From the NCBI RefSeq assembly GCF_900142925.1, contig NZ_FRCN01000010.1:248001-312000 (forward strand): a stretch of 64,000 nucleotides of DNA. The letters run 5' to 3'. Made by a program: the position numbers and the translations under genes. This stretch comes from Chitinophaga sp. CF418 (GTDB lineage Bacteria > Bacteroidota > Bacteroidia > Chitinophagales > Chitinophagaceae). The notes below the pieces were generated by a model. The model saw nothing but the letters and a program-made list of their open reading frames with translations, had not been told where the DNA came from and ran no database searches. Position 1 is the first letter of the stretch; the number at the start of each line of letters is the position of its first letter. Positions 1 to 7,530 of the stretch are shown here, in pieces.

Positions 1-49
1 CATTCAACGATAAAGTTGACTTGAAATAATCATCATATAAGTAATATAC

Positions 50-87
50 AAAAGGGCAGCCCTGTGAACCCACAGGACTGCCCTTTT
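50..87. terminator. Bidirectional intrinsic terminator
   Basis: A long stem with one mismatch pairs AAAAGGGCAG..CCTGTG with CACAGG..CTGCCCTTTT around a four-base loop. A- and T-runs at the stem ends suit termination on either strand. It probably closes a gene lying to the left of the window or the acylphosphatase gene reading leftward. The remaining bases to 305 hold no gene, only a perfect 16-bp palindrome at 209-224. Confidence 0.75.
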
Positions 88-208
88 GCATGGTAATTTG
101 TTTGAGGGAAAATGCTACAAAGATGTAACGATATTACGATAGGAACATATCTTCACAGATGCGCCAACCCAGCTGCTAATATCATAAACTTCCGCGCACC
201 TGCTGCCG

Positions 209-224
209 CAGCAAATATTTGCTG
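209..224. repeat. Perfect 16-bp palindrome
   Basis: CAGCAAATATTTGCTG is its own reverse complement. It lies about 80 bases beyond the 3' end of the acylphosphatase gene in otherwise featureless DNA. It could be a protein-binding site or chance; nothing nearby decides. Confidence 0.4.
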
Positions 225-305
225 AGATAACAATTATTTGTAGCTGCAGCAAGCATCTGCAAACAACTACCTATATATAAAAGTTGTTAAACAGAAAAAC
301 AGATT

Positions 306-581
306 TCAGTGCACTACATCAAACGCTTTGTAATCCCGTAAAGGGGCAACAGTAATAATCAGCTCAGTAACTTTAGCAAAAGGTGGTCCCTGTCTGCACC
401 AGGCTATAAACGCTTCCATCTCTTTCTCCTTTCCTTCCGCAGTGATCAGTACATTACCATCGGGCAAATTCCTTACTTCTCCTGTAATACCAAGATCATC
501 TGCTGTGTGTTTCGTACTGGCTCTGAAATACACTCCCTGGACTTTTCCTTTTACCAGGATCTGCTTATGTATCTTTTCCAT
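306..581 (-). CDS. acyP: Acylphosphatase
   Basis: A 91-residue acylphosphatase, a small cytoplasmic enzyme that hydrolyses carboxyl-phosphate bonds such as acetyl or carbamoyl phosphate. The signature GKVQGVYFR occupies residues 12-20 and supplies catalytic Arg20; Asn38 in the EVRNLPDGNV stretch matches the second catalytic residue of the family. The length fits the usual 90-100 residues. An upstream in-frame TTG at 620 would add 13 residues, but a TAnnTTTG promoter element at 618-625 overlaps it, so the ATG at 581 is preferred. The gene stands alone, with the repeat array upstream. Confidence 0.9.
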   Translation of the reverse strand: MEKIHKQILVKGKVQGVYFRASTKHTADDLGITGEVRNLPDGNVLITAEGKEKEMEAFIAWCRQGPPFAKVTELIITVAPLRDYKAFDVVH

Positions 582-617
582 ATAACGCGGTGATGAAGGA
601 TGAGTAATTGTATTACC

Positions 618-625
618 CAAATCTA
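618..625 (-). promoter_or_regulatory. Candidate -7 element for acylphosphatase
   Basis: Read on the minus strand this is TAGATTTG, matching the Bacteroidota primary-sigma -7 consensus TAnnTTTG, 37 bases before the ATG at 581. No convincing -33 TTG was found. It argues for the shorter protein start. Confidence 0.45.
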
Positions 626-710
626 CAAACAGCCGTGTAAAAGGAAAAATTAAAATCTAAATGGAATGGGTTAACAAACATGGGATAAAAGCCAATAAGG
701 AAAAGAACTT

Positions 711-1205
711 TATGTATAATGTTATATTATTTATGCGGAGTCAGCTGTCTATGTAAACTGATATTTTTTGCGGACCTATGCAGATTAAATATTACACAGC
801 TTATGTATTTATGTAGCTTATTATGTAGTTTATTATGCAGATTACGCAGCATGGAAAACCATGTGGTTTATTGCAGACCATGCAGATTTACTGACTTGCA
901 GTCAATGCAATCTACTATGCAGATCTATATATACTACGGACGTAACCAATATTAACCATGCCGATTGCGCAGGCTATGTAAACTGTGTAGTTCACTATAC
1001 AGACTATGCAATCATGCAAATTATATAGCTATACGTTTTGTAGTTATGCAGATGAATTACGCAGCCTATACAGTTATGTAAATGGTGTAGCGTACACAGT
1101 CTACGCGGTTTTATGCAGACGATGCGGATTACGCAAACTTTGCAGCGCTATGCAAATGATACAGCTTACACGGCTTTACATGCTTATCCAACTTATGCAG
1201 CGTAG
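711..1205. repeat. Degenerate 9-bp tandem repeat array
   Basis: The stretch consists of variants of a heptamer TAYRYAG (TATGCAG, TATGTAG, TACGCAG, TATACAG, TACACAG, TATGCAA, TACGCGG) recurring about every 9 bases. From 966 to 1194 the starts fall at 966, 975, 984, 996, 1005, 1013, 1022, 1030, 1045, 1058, 1067, 1075, 1084, 1093, 1102, 1112, 1121, 1130, 1139, 1149, 1158, 1167, 1177, 1185 and 1194. The left part (711-960) is looser, with gaps of 9-20. Variants differ almost only by transitions and keep three pyrimidine-purine steps. Short open frames on the plus strand (719-955, 1006-1209) are biased by-products and are not called as genes. The array runs into the 3' end of the RNA ligase-like gene. 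Confidence 0.8.
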
Positions 1206-1801
1206 TTAAACAGCGTAGCATCCTGCTGAACAGCTTCATCTCCGAATACAAATTCTTTCACTAACTCATAACTACCGCCACTGGCAGGTTTACGCAATAA
1301 TGAAAAGCTTTTGCATTGAAAACTGCGTACAAAAACCTGGTTGTAAAAGTGATCATATACTTTATCAAATTCAGGTGTACTGATAGCTCTCGCAATAGTA
1401 ATATGCGGCTTGAATGATCCTGGCTTTATATCAAACTCCTGTAGTATTTTTTTATGTAGCTCAGCGAGGGGTTTGGGATTAGCTACATTGATATAAATGG
1501 TACGTTTATCAGGGCCATGTTCAAAATGATCGAACTTTGAGGTATATAAAGTGAACCCTGATTGTTTCTTTACTACATCATCCAGCAGATGAACGAAATC
1601 ATCCTGAAATCTCGCAGGAAATACAGATCTGAAAAGGCTGATATGTGCTTTGGAAAAGCGACTGCCATACATTCCCAATTCCTGGGCTACTAATTTTTTC
1701 AATGCTGTTACGTCATTGGTAATGCTAGTGCCGGGACTTACTACCAACAAGTAATCATACAATGTTTCCTGTTCAAATGCAATGTTGTTATTTGTATGCA
1801 T
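1193..1801 (-). CDS. 2'-5' RNA ligase / cyclic phosphodiesterase-like protein
   Basis: A 202-residue member of the 2H phosphoesterase superfamily, which acts on 2',5'- or cyclic phosphodiester bonds in RNA or nucleotides. The two hallmark H-x-[S/T]-x motifs are HISL at residue 53 and HITI at residue 133, about 80 residues apart as expected, and KPHITIAR is typical of the ligase T-like group. Its physiological substrate cannot be told. The ATG at 1801 is chosen over an in-frame TTG at 1807. The last codons (Tyr-Ala-Ala-stop) lie in the 9-bp repeat array, so the C-terminal tip may have been reshaped by repeat growth. Confidence 0.8.
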   Translation of the reverse strand: MHTNNNIAFEQETLYDYLLVVSPGTSITNDVTALKKLVAQELGMYGSRFSKAHISLFRSVFPARFQDDFVHLLDDVVKKQSGFTLYTSKFDHFEHGPDKRTIYINVANPKPLAELHKKILQEFDIKPGSFKPHITIARAISTPEFDKVYDHFYNQVFVRSFQCKSFSLLRKPASGGSYELVKEFVFGDEAVQQDATLFNYAA

Positions 1802-1854
1802 AACCAAGTAAGTTTTAAACTTAAGATGTATTGGTTATTTGAATATTGACAATA

Positions 1855-1862
1855 CAAATATA
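1855..1862 (-). promoter_or_regulatory. Candidate -7 element for the RNA ligase-like gene
   Basis: The minus strand reads TATATTTG, matching TAnnTTTG, about 54 bases upstream of the ATG at 1801. No clear -33 element was seen. Confidence 0.4.
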
Positions 1863-1986
1863 AAGAAGATTTCCAGAAATACTAACTTTTTTAGCATAAA
1901 ATACTAACTTTTTTTGCTCATTAATATATCCACCTGGAACTGAACCCAATACGCCGACCTATATACGCATCCCGCTTTTATATCCA

Positions 1987-2018
1987 TAAAAAAAGCAGTC
2001 CGCCATAGACGGACTGCT
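1987..2018 (-). terminator. Intrinsic terminator after tpiA
   Basis: A perfect 9-bp stem (AGCAGTCCG with CGGACTGCT) is followed on the minus strand by a run of T. It lies 25 bases past the tpiA stop. Confidence 0.8.
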
Positions 2019-2042
2019 CTATAATGATATATTCTCTTACAA

Positions 2043-2804
2043 TTATCCGAGCTTCTGAATAATAGCGATGAAATCAGCAGCTACCAGAGAAGCACCACCA
2101 ATCAGTCCACCATCCACATCAGGACAAGCGAACAGCTCTTCTGCGTTGGAAGGTTTGGCGCTACCACCGTACAGGATAGTAGTGCGTAAAGCTGCTTCCC
2201 TGCCATATTTAGCGGCTATCTGCGCTCTGATGAAAGCGTGCATATCCTGTGCCTGAGCTGCGCTGGCAGTCAAACCAGTACCGATTGCCCAGATTGGCTC
2301 ATAAGCTATCACAATATTCTTCAGTTGCTCTTCTGTTAAATGGAAAAGACTTTCTTCCAGCTGTTTTGCTACATATTCATTCTGTGTTTCAGCCTTTCTT
2401 ATTTCCAGTGGCTCACCGCAACAGAAGATTGGCTTCAGCCCGTTAGCAAGGGCCAGATCTATCTTTTTAGCCAGGGCAGCATTGCTTTCCTGGAAATATT
2501 CCCTTCTTTCAGAGTGTCCCAGTATTACATAATCAACACCTACAGACTGTAACATCTCAGCAGATACTTCACCGGTATAGGCGCCTGATTTTTCAGATGC
2601 GCTGTTCTGAGCTCCCAGGTAAAAACCCGGCGTGTTTTTCAATAATGACTTTGCTTTCAACAGATATGGAAAAGGCGTGGCCAATACCACTTCCTGTCCA
2701 TCTTTCAATCGCAGGCCAGCCTGCAAAATGTCATTGATCAGCTGTTCTGCCTGGCCCAGGGTCAGGTTCATTTTCCAGTTTCCAGCAACGATTTTTTTTC
2801 TCAT
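2043..2804 (-). CDS. tpiA: Triose-phosphate isomerase
   Basis: Glycolytic enzyme interconverting dihydroxyacetone phosphate and glyceraldehyde 3-phosphate. The 253-residue protein has the N-terminal AGNWKMN motif with the catalytic Asn and Lys, the HSERR segment with the catalytic His near residue 97, and the AYEPIWAIGTG loop carrying the catalytic Glu. The closing phosphate-binding GGSAKPSN and GGLIGGASL segments are also intact. Length is normal. It lies 30 bases downstream of the GlmU-family gene in the same direction, so the two are probably cotranscribed, and it is closed by a strong terminator. Confidence 0.97.
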   Translation of the reverse strand: MRKKIVAGNWKMNLTLGQAEQLINDILQAGLRLKDGQEVVLATPFPYLLKAKSLLKNTPGFYLGAQNSASEKSGAYTGEVSAEMLQSVGVDYVILGHSERREYFQESNAALAKKIDLALANGLKPIFCCGEPLEIRKAETQNEYVAKQLEESLFHLTEEQLKNIVIAYEPIWAIGTGLTASAAQAQDMHAFIRAQIAAKYGREAALRTTILYGGSAKPSNAEELFACPDVDGGLIGGASLVAADFIAIIQKLG

Positions 2805-2834
2805 GTCTATCGCTATATTGATTTTTAAATAGTG

Positions 2835-4001
2835 TTAATCCCGTAAAACTGTAAAAAGGGCTTCAAGTACCTGTCTGTCTGACTCCTCCATTTGCTGCCC
2901 TTTAAACTGCATCCACATGCCTGCATCCCTCAGTGCCTGCTCTAGCCGGTAAGGCTCCAATCCGGCCGCCCCACCCCAGGAAAACGAAGGGATGAACTTA
3001 GGAGGCAGGCTTCCTCCGAAGATATTGCAGGATACTCCTATAACGGTTCCGGTATTCAGCATTGAACCAATCCCGCAGCGGCTGTAATCTCCCATCAGCA
3101 AGCCACATTTCAGACCAGCCGGCTCGGTCCTGTTATAAGCCTCCATCCATACCTTCACAATGCTGGCATTATTCTTCAGATTGGAACTGGTGGCGTTTGC
3201 CCCAAGGTTGCACCATTCTCCGATCACGGCATCTCCCAGATACCCGTCGTGCCCTTTATTGGAATGACCAAACATCACCACATTCTTGATCTCTCCCCCT
3301 CCTACACTTCCCGGTCCCAGGGTCGTTGCCCCGTATACCTTACTTCCCATCTTGAGTACAGCTTTTTCTCCTAATGCCAAGGCCCCCCTGATAAGGCAGC
3401 CCTCCATTATTTCAGCATTCCTGCCCACATATATAGGCCCTGTACTGGCGTTGAGGATGCTATGCGCTACAACAGCGCCTTCTTCCAGGAAGATACGCTC
3501 TGGTGCTGTCACCTTGTTGGTATCACTGATCGGGGCAGATACCCTCCCTTTTGTCAGCAGTTCAAAATCACTCCGGATAGCCTGATCGTTCAGTAAAAAG
3601 AAGTCCCAGGGCATCCTGATCCGCAAAACCGCACCAAGATACTCTTTTCGTTCTACAGGTTCTGCATCCAGATTGTTTCCGGGAGTAACTTTTGCGATCA
3701 GCTCACTGCCCTTATGCAATTCCTGTCCGGGTTGCAGCTCCCGGATAGCCTGTACAAGCGCCTCATCTGGCAATACATGGCCATGGATCAGGACTGCAGA
3801 TACGGTATCGTCTTTTTTAAGTGGATATTTCTTCTGTAAGTGAGGAACGGTAAGATGGCTGATACCGGCATTCAACCAGTATTCCCATTTTTCCCGGATG
3901 GTCAGTATACCTATACGGCAGGCTGCGACCGGTCTTGTATGGGTGAAGGGATATAACAACTCTCGTGCGGGTGTGTCAAAAAGAATGTAATTCCGCTCCA
4001 T
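2835..4001 (-). CDS. GlmU-family nucleotidyltransferase/acyltransferase-like protein
   Basis: A 388-residue protein resembling the alternative Bacteroidota GlmU family, proposed to make UDP-N-acetylglucosamine for peptidoglycan and lipopolysaccharide. The N-terminal half begins with FDTPARELLYPFTHTRP rather than the classical GxGTxM pyrophosphorylase loop. From about residue 160 to 330 the sequence shows left-handed beta-helix hexapeptide repeats (ISDTNKV, IYVGRNAEIMEGCLIRG, GEWCNLGANATSSNLKN), as in acetyltransferases. Both activities are inferred from family membership. It precedes tpiA by 30 bases and follows rpmE2 beyond a terminator. Confidence 0.75.
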   Translation of the reverse strand: MERNYILFDTPARELLYPFTHTRPVAACRIGILTIREKWEYWLNAGISHLTVPHLQKKYPLKKDDTVSAVLIHGHVLPDEALVQAIRELQPGQELHKGSELIAKVTPGNNLDAEPVERKEYLGAVLRIRMPWDFFLLNDQAIRSDFELLTKGRVSAPISDTNKVTAPERIFLEEGAVVAHSILNASTGPIYVGRNAEIMEGCLIRGALALGEKAVLKMGSKVYGATTLGPGSVGGGEIKNVVMFGHSNKGHDGYLGDAVIGEWCNLGANATSSNLKNNASIVKVWMEAYNRTEPAGLKCGLLMGDYSRCGIGSMLNTGTVIGVSCNIFGGSLPPKFIPSFSWGGAAGLEPYRLEQALRDAGMWMQFKGQQMEESDRQVLEALFTVLRD

Positions 4002-4018
4002 AGGGGATAAAAATAAAA

Positions 4019-4046
4019 AATCCCACCGAAAATGCCGATGGGATTC
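4019..4046 (-). terminator. Intrinsic terminator after rpmE2
   Basis: A stem pairs ATCCCACCG with CGATGGGAT; the one mismatch becomes a G-U pair on the minus-strand transcript, followed by TTTTTTATTTTT. It sits between the L31 gene and the GlmU-family gene. Confidence 0.7.
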
Positions 4047-4069
4047 TTGAAATTATTTTAAAGGCCTTA

Positions 4070-4321
4070 TTAGGCTTTCTTAGCGTAACGCTTGTTGAAT
4101 TTGTCGATACGACCTGCTGTATCCACCAATACGTTTTTCCCGGTATAGAAAGGGTGAGAAGTATTGGAAATTTCCAGCTTAATTAACGGATACTCGTTAC
4201 CATCTTCCCATTTAAGTGTTTCCTTGGAAGGAGCGGTAGAACGGCTTAAGAAAGTGTGTCCGTTAGACATATCTTTGAATATTACAAATCTGTAATTTTC
4301 TGGATGGATTCCCTGTTTCAT
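4070..4321 (-). CDS. rpmE2: 50S ribosomal protein L31 type B
   Basis: An 83-residue protein of the large ribosomal subunit. It starts MKQGIHPENYRFVIFKDMSNG and contains the type B block SNTSHPFYTGK. It has no cysteine, so it is the non-zinc paralogue class. In many bacteria this class replaces zinc-dependent L31 under zinc limitation, but no second copy is visible here. A promoter-like element at 4430-4437 implies a leader of about 100 bases, which could house control. Confidence 0.95.
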   Translation of the reverse strand: MKQGIHPENYRFVIFKDMSNGHTFLSRSTAPSKETLKWEDGNEYPLIKLEISNTSHPFYTGKNVLVDTAGRIDKFNKRYAKKA

Positions 4322-4429
4322 CTGAATTTAAATTTTCTTTTTGTTACCAGATGCAACCCCGCATATTCATTCCTCTGATTGCATGATGAATGCCATGCTT
4401 GGTTTCAACCAATATTATTAGACAGGGTG

Positions 4430-4437
4430 CAAAGGTA
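4430..4437 (-). promoter_or_regulatory. Promoter for rpmE2 (-7 TACCTTTG)
   Basis: The minus strand reads TACCTTTG, an exact TAnnTTTG match, with TTG triplets about 21 bases further upstream (complement of CAA at 4459). Both position and spacing fit the Bacteroidota primary-sigma promoter. The start site would leave roughly 100 untranslated bases. Confidence 0.6.
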
Positions 4438-4477
4438 AAATAATTATTTCAAAAACAACAACAAAAGACTAAATATT

Positions 4478-4969
4478 TTAGCTCTTCATGTTAGTATATT
4501 GTAAAGGAATGCCTAAGTTCGCTTCCTTAGTCTTTTGTATAACCTCCTGTAAATCATCTATTTTCTTCCCAGTCACCCTCACAATGTCGTCCATAATGGC
4601 GGCCTGCACCTTGATTCCGGAATCCTTTATCAGCTTTACAATTTTCTTGGCGTCTTCCTGTTTGATGCCGTTCCTTACCGGAATCTCTTTTTTTACCACT
4701 TTTCCACTCTGATACGGCTCCTTGCTCAGGTCATAAATATTGGCATCGAGCCCCTGGCGCATTGTACGGCTTATCAATACATCTATCACCTGCGTCAGTT
4801 TCATTTCGCTTTCCACTTCCACATTTAAGGACAGGTCTTTTTTGTTCAATTCCATGTTCACATGGGAATCTTTAAAGTCGAACCTGGTGGTAATCTCCTT
4901 TTTTACGGTATTTACCGCATTATCAAGTGTCTGAGTATCCACTTTGCTAACAATATCAAAGGACGGCAT
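4478..4969 (-). CDS. yajQ: YajQ family nucleotide-binding protein
   Basis: A 163-residue member of the YajQ/DUF520 family, a cytoplasmic protein with two RNA-recognition-like folds. Some homologues bind cyclic di-GMP. The N terminus MPSFDIVSKVDTQTLDNAVN and the mid-protein GLDANIYDLSKEPYQSGKVV are family hallmarks, and the length is exactly typical. It is monocistronic as far as can be seen, with a promoter-like element 40 bases upstream. Whether this protein binds a cyclic nucleotide cannot be told from sequence. Confidence 0.93.
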   Translation of the reverse strand: MPSFDIVSKVDTQTLDNAVNTVKKEITTRFDFKDSHVNMELNKKDLSLNVEVESEMKLTQVIDVLISRTMRQGLDANIYDLSKEPYQSGKVVKKEIPVRNGIKQEDAKKIVKLIKDSGIKVQAAIMDDIVRVTGKKIDDLQEVIQKTKEANLGIPLQYTNMKS

Positions 4970-5007
4970 GATAAAATAATTTTATATCGTTATTCGCTTA
5001 AGGGAGA

Positions 5008-5015
5008 CAAATATA
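5008..5015 (-). promoter_or_regulatory. Candidate -7 element for yajQ
   Basis: The minus strand reads TATATTTG, matching TAnnTTTG, about 40 bases before the yajQ ATG. No good -33 element was found. Confidence 0.4.
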
Positions 5016-5034
5016 AACCAATACTGCGGAGTTA

Positions 5035-5062
5035 TAAAAAAACCCCGGGACTATACCCGGGG
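5035..5062 (-). terminator. Intrinsic terminator of the ECF/solenoid operon
   Basis: A perfect 8-bp GC-rich stem (ACCCCGGG with CCCGGGGT) is followed on the minus strand by seven T. It closes the four-gene operon that starts at 8099. Confidence 0.8.
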
Positions 5063-5120
5063 TGTGTTAACGGAATGCCTTCCGATAACCGGCTGCGTTG
5101 TATGCAGCCAACAACTACGT

Positions 5121-5858
5121 TTAATCTATTTTGGAGATCTTCGCCATACCGGAAGAAGACTGATTAATAACAGGAGAACCCTTATAGCGGATCTTACCCA
5201 TTCCGGACACACTGAGATCCAGTTTTTTCTCAACGGCGAGGTCTAACTTGCCGGAACCAGAGATAGAGACATTGGCGTTAGCAGCCTGCAGATCCAGCGC
5301 TTCCACATCAGCCGAACCGGATATGTCATACCTGGTGGCAGGAATATTTCCTTTAAGGTTCAGATGACTTGAGCCAGAAACCTCCACCTTCAGGTCATTT
5401 GCATCCAGGTCCAGTTCAGTATTTGTAGAGCCACTGAAAGAAAATTTCATATTACCCCCTTTGAGTTTGCCTTTACTGTAAAAACCTCCGCTTCCGCTGG
5501 AAGACAGCTCTTCCAGCTGGTCCAGTGTTACATAAACATTGATGGTCTTTGATGGCTTGATATCATATCCTTTTTTAGTATAGATTTCAAGATCATTACC
5601 GCTCACCTTGGTGATGATCAAAGGCAGCAGATTATCATCCGCTTCAATTTTTATATCATGTTTAGCGCCTTGTGTGATATATACATTGTATGAACCGGAA
5701 GTGCTGATGCTTCTGAAAGGTCCTTCTGAACGAGCTTCTTCTTTAATATTTCCACTCCCCCTCACTTTTTCATTATTACCAATGGTGAATGCAGAAAAGG
5801 TGAATACGGAAAAGAGCAATAGTACTGGCAGTAACCAGCTAAGACGTAACGTTTTCAT
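5121..5858 (-). CDS. Secreted head-GIN (DUF2807) domain protein
   Basis: A 245-residue exported protein with a signal peptide over about residues 1-24 (hydrophobic LLPVLLLFSVFTFSAF). The rest is a DUF2807 or 'head GIN' domain, often labelled putative autotransporter adhesin. Short repeated motifs built on SGSG, SGSTN, SGSSHLNL and SGSADV recur about every 17-20 residues, as in a beta-solenoid. Function is unknown. It is the last gene of the ECF sigma operon, 45 bases after the NY-repeat protein, and terminates at 5035-5062. The context suggests an envelope or surface structure controlled by the sigma factor. Confidence 0.8.
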   Translation of the reverse strand: MKTLRLSWLLPVLLLFSVFTFSAFTIGNNEKVRGSGNIKEEARSEGPFRSISTSGSYNVYITQGAKHDIKIEADDNLLPLIITKVSGNDLEIYTKKGYDIKPSKTINVYVTLDQLEELSSSGSGGFYSKGKLKGGNMKFSFSGSTNTELDLDANDLKVEVSGSSHLNLKGNIPATRYDISGSADVEALDLQAANANVSISGSGKLDLAVEKKLDLSVSGMGKIRYKGSPVINQSSSGMAKISKID

Positions 5859-5903
5859 AAATGAGATTTAGCAGTGAGAGTTTACTTGGTTTACCGAAGG
5901 AAT

Positions 5904-6995
5904 TTATTTATCAACGGCTTTCAAATCGATGTCGCTGTACACTCCACTCATACTGATGGATGGAGATCTGTCATCAGCATTGGAAGTAGAAGCCGTATAT
6001 GTTAATTGCGAGTTTTTCTTAATGTTGATAACGTTTTTCAGTGATAGTTCTCCTGTACTCACATCGCCTCGTGTAAGCTGAACTTTTATGTGCAGACCCA
6101 AACGCTGAGGTATTCCCACTTTCACATCTGTGTAAGTCAGCTGAAATTCACCATTTTTGAATCCTGTACCTAATGTTTTAGCAGAGAAATCACCGTATAC
6201 CAGTTTTGCATTGATCTCTGTCTGTACTTCTGTGATACGGAAATCAGTATAAGTGTTCTTGCCGGTAAAGGATCCCACTTTGTTTACAGTATATTCATCA
6301 TAATTACCGGAAGTATTGAGACTATTCACTGTACCCAATGTATATTCGCAATAGTTTGACCTTGTCACAAGTGATGAAATAGCATCACTTTTAAGATTGG
6401 AATAGTTAGCTCTTATGTTTATTGATTCTGCTTTTCCTATACGGCCGCGATCACAATAATTCATATTGATATCAAGTGGTTTTCCAGCCTCTTTAATATC
6501 GTAATTACAATAGTTCATGTTGATCGATGTAGGAAAGGACAGCACATCAGTGATGACATCTCCGAAATTATTCTCCAGGGAGAGTTTAGCCAGCCTTTCA
6601 GGAACATATAATTCATAGTCTATGTTCACATAATCTTTGGAGTCCTTTTTATTACCCCAGGAAAACCACCTGTTCCCGGAAGATGAGGAATTGTATACAG
6701 TCTGCAGGCTTGCATTGTTCCCACTGTTGTTCATGGAAATATCCACCATATTGACAATTGAAGTAGCTTCTTCCACACTCTTACCAAAGCCGGTAATTGT
6801 AATTGTTGCCTTTACTTCATTCTTCTGCCATGTATGCACAATGATCTTACCATACTTGTTAGATATACCAAGGGTTGTCGCAGGATTTGTACTGAATTCC
6901 TTTACGATGACTTTTTTGAATTCACTATCGCCTTTTTTACCGTAGGTAAGTATAGGTAGCAATAAAAATAACAGAATACTAAATTTCTCTTTCAT
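5904..6995 (-). CDS. Secreted beta-solenoid protein with NY[C/S/D] repeats
   Basis: A 363-residue exported protein with a signal peptide at residues 1-19. A globular part (about 25-140) precedes a repeat region in which an NY-type corner recurs: NYC161, NYC179, NYS197, NYC214, NYD231, TYT248, VYG266, TYT287. The spacing is mostly 17-18 residues, one coil of a beta-solenoid, and the layout resembles DUF4097-like adhesin proteins. Three turns carry a Cys in the same corner. Its start overlaps the end of the upstream membrane-protein gene by 17 bases, implying translational coupling. Function is unknown; a surface or periplasmic scaffold is plausible. Confidence 0.75.
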   Translation of the reverse strand: MKEKFSILLFLLLPILTYGKKGDSEFKKVIVKEFSTNPATTLGISNKYGKIIVHTWQKNEVKATITITGFGKSVEEATSIVNMVDISMNNSGNNASLQTVYNSSSSGNRWFSWGNKKDSKDYVNIDYELYVPERLAKLSLENNFGDVITDVLSFPTSINMNYCNYDIKEAGKPLDINMNYCDRGRIGKAESINIRANYSNLKSDAISSLVTRSNYCEYTLGTVNSLNTSGNYDEYTVNKVGSFTGKNTYTDFRITEVQTEINAKLVYGDFSAKTLGTGFKNGEFQLTYTDVKVGIPQRLGLHIKVQLTRGDVSTGELSLKNVINIKKNSQLTYTASTSNADDRSPSISMSGVYSDIDLKAVDK

Positions 6996-7530
6996 AATCA
7001 GATTGCTTTTGGCTTACGGGCTGTTTTTCTCTCAGCTCTTCTAATATTTTATCCAGCAGGTCCAGTTTAAGTTGATAGTAGCGGACCATTGCTGCCTTAA
7101 TTCTTTCGTTACCCGGATTCTGTATCAGTTCCGCTTCGAGTACCTGATACGTATCATTGCGTAGTTCCAACTCTTTACGGGCCATGCTGTCCAATCCCAG
7201 CAATGCATCAGGATAACCTTTAATAGTCTGCAACCGCTGTTCGATCTGTGCAGTGTAATACATTTTAGCTTCCTGCATTTCGGGTGCAACATTTGTCAGA
7301 TGCTGTGCTTTCTTCATCTGAATGAACTGATAGATCATGACACTATTTATCATCAGCACCAGCACGGCCGCAGCCTTTAGCCAGTGACGGCCCATCAGTT
7401 GTATTACTTTCCTTTTTCTTCCCGGGGCAAGTTGCTGTTCTAACTGCGCCCAGACTCTCGGATGAGGTCCGGCCTCTTCAAAATTCTGACGGTGTTGCCT
7501 GACAAAATCTTCAAAACTACTTTCTGGCAT
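6979..7530 (-). CDS. Single-pass membrane protein, possible anti-sigma factor
   Basis: A 183-residue protein: an N-terminal cytoplasmic part of about 48 residues, one transmembrane helix at roughly 50-70 (LKAAAVLVLMINSVMIYQFI), then an extracytoplasmic region rich in charged, coiled-coil-like helix. No zinc-binding anti-sigma HxxxCxxC motif is present. Its position directly after an ECF sigma gene, sharing one base with it (TGATG), and its topology make an anti-sigma or sigma-regulating role likely, but this is inferred from context. It also overlaps the next gene by 17 bases. Confidence 0.6.
   Translation of the reverse strand: MPESSFEDFVRQHRQNFEEAGPHPRVWAQLEQQLAPGRKRKVIQLMGRHWLKAAAVLVLMINSVMIYQFIQMKKAQHLTNVAPEMQEAKMYYTAQIEQRLQTIKGYPDALLGLDSMARKELELRNDTYQVLEAELIQNPGNERIKAAMVRYYQLKLDLLDKILEELREKQPVSQKQSDYEREI

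Noticed and set aside
719..1209. Short plus-strand open frames, Cys- and Tyr-rich
   Set aside because: They are read through the 9-bp repeat array, change frame repeatedly, have no plausible start signal and look like no protein; their composition follows from the repeat unit.
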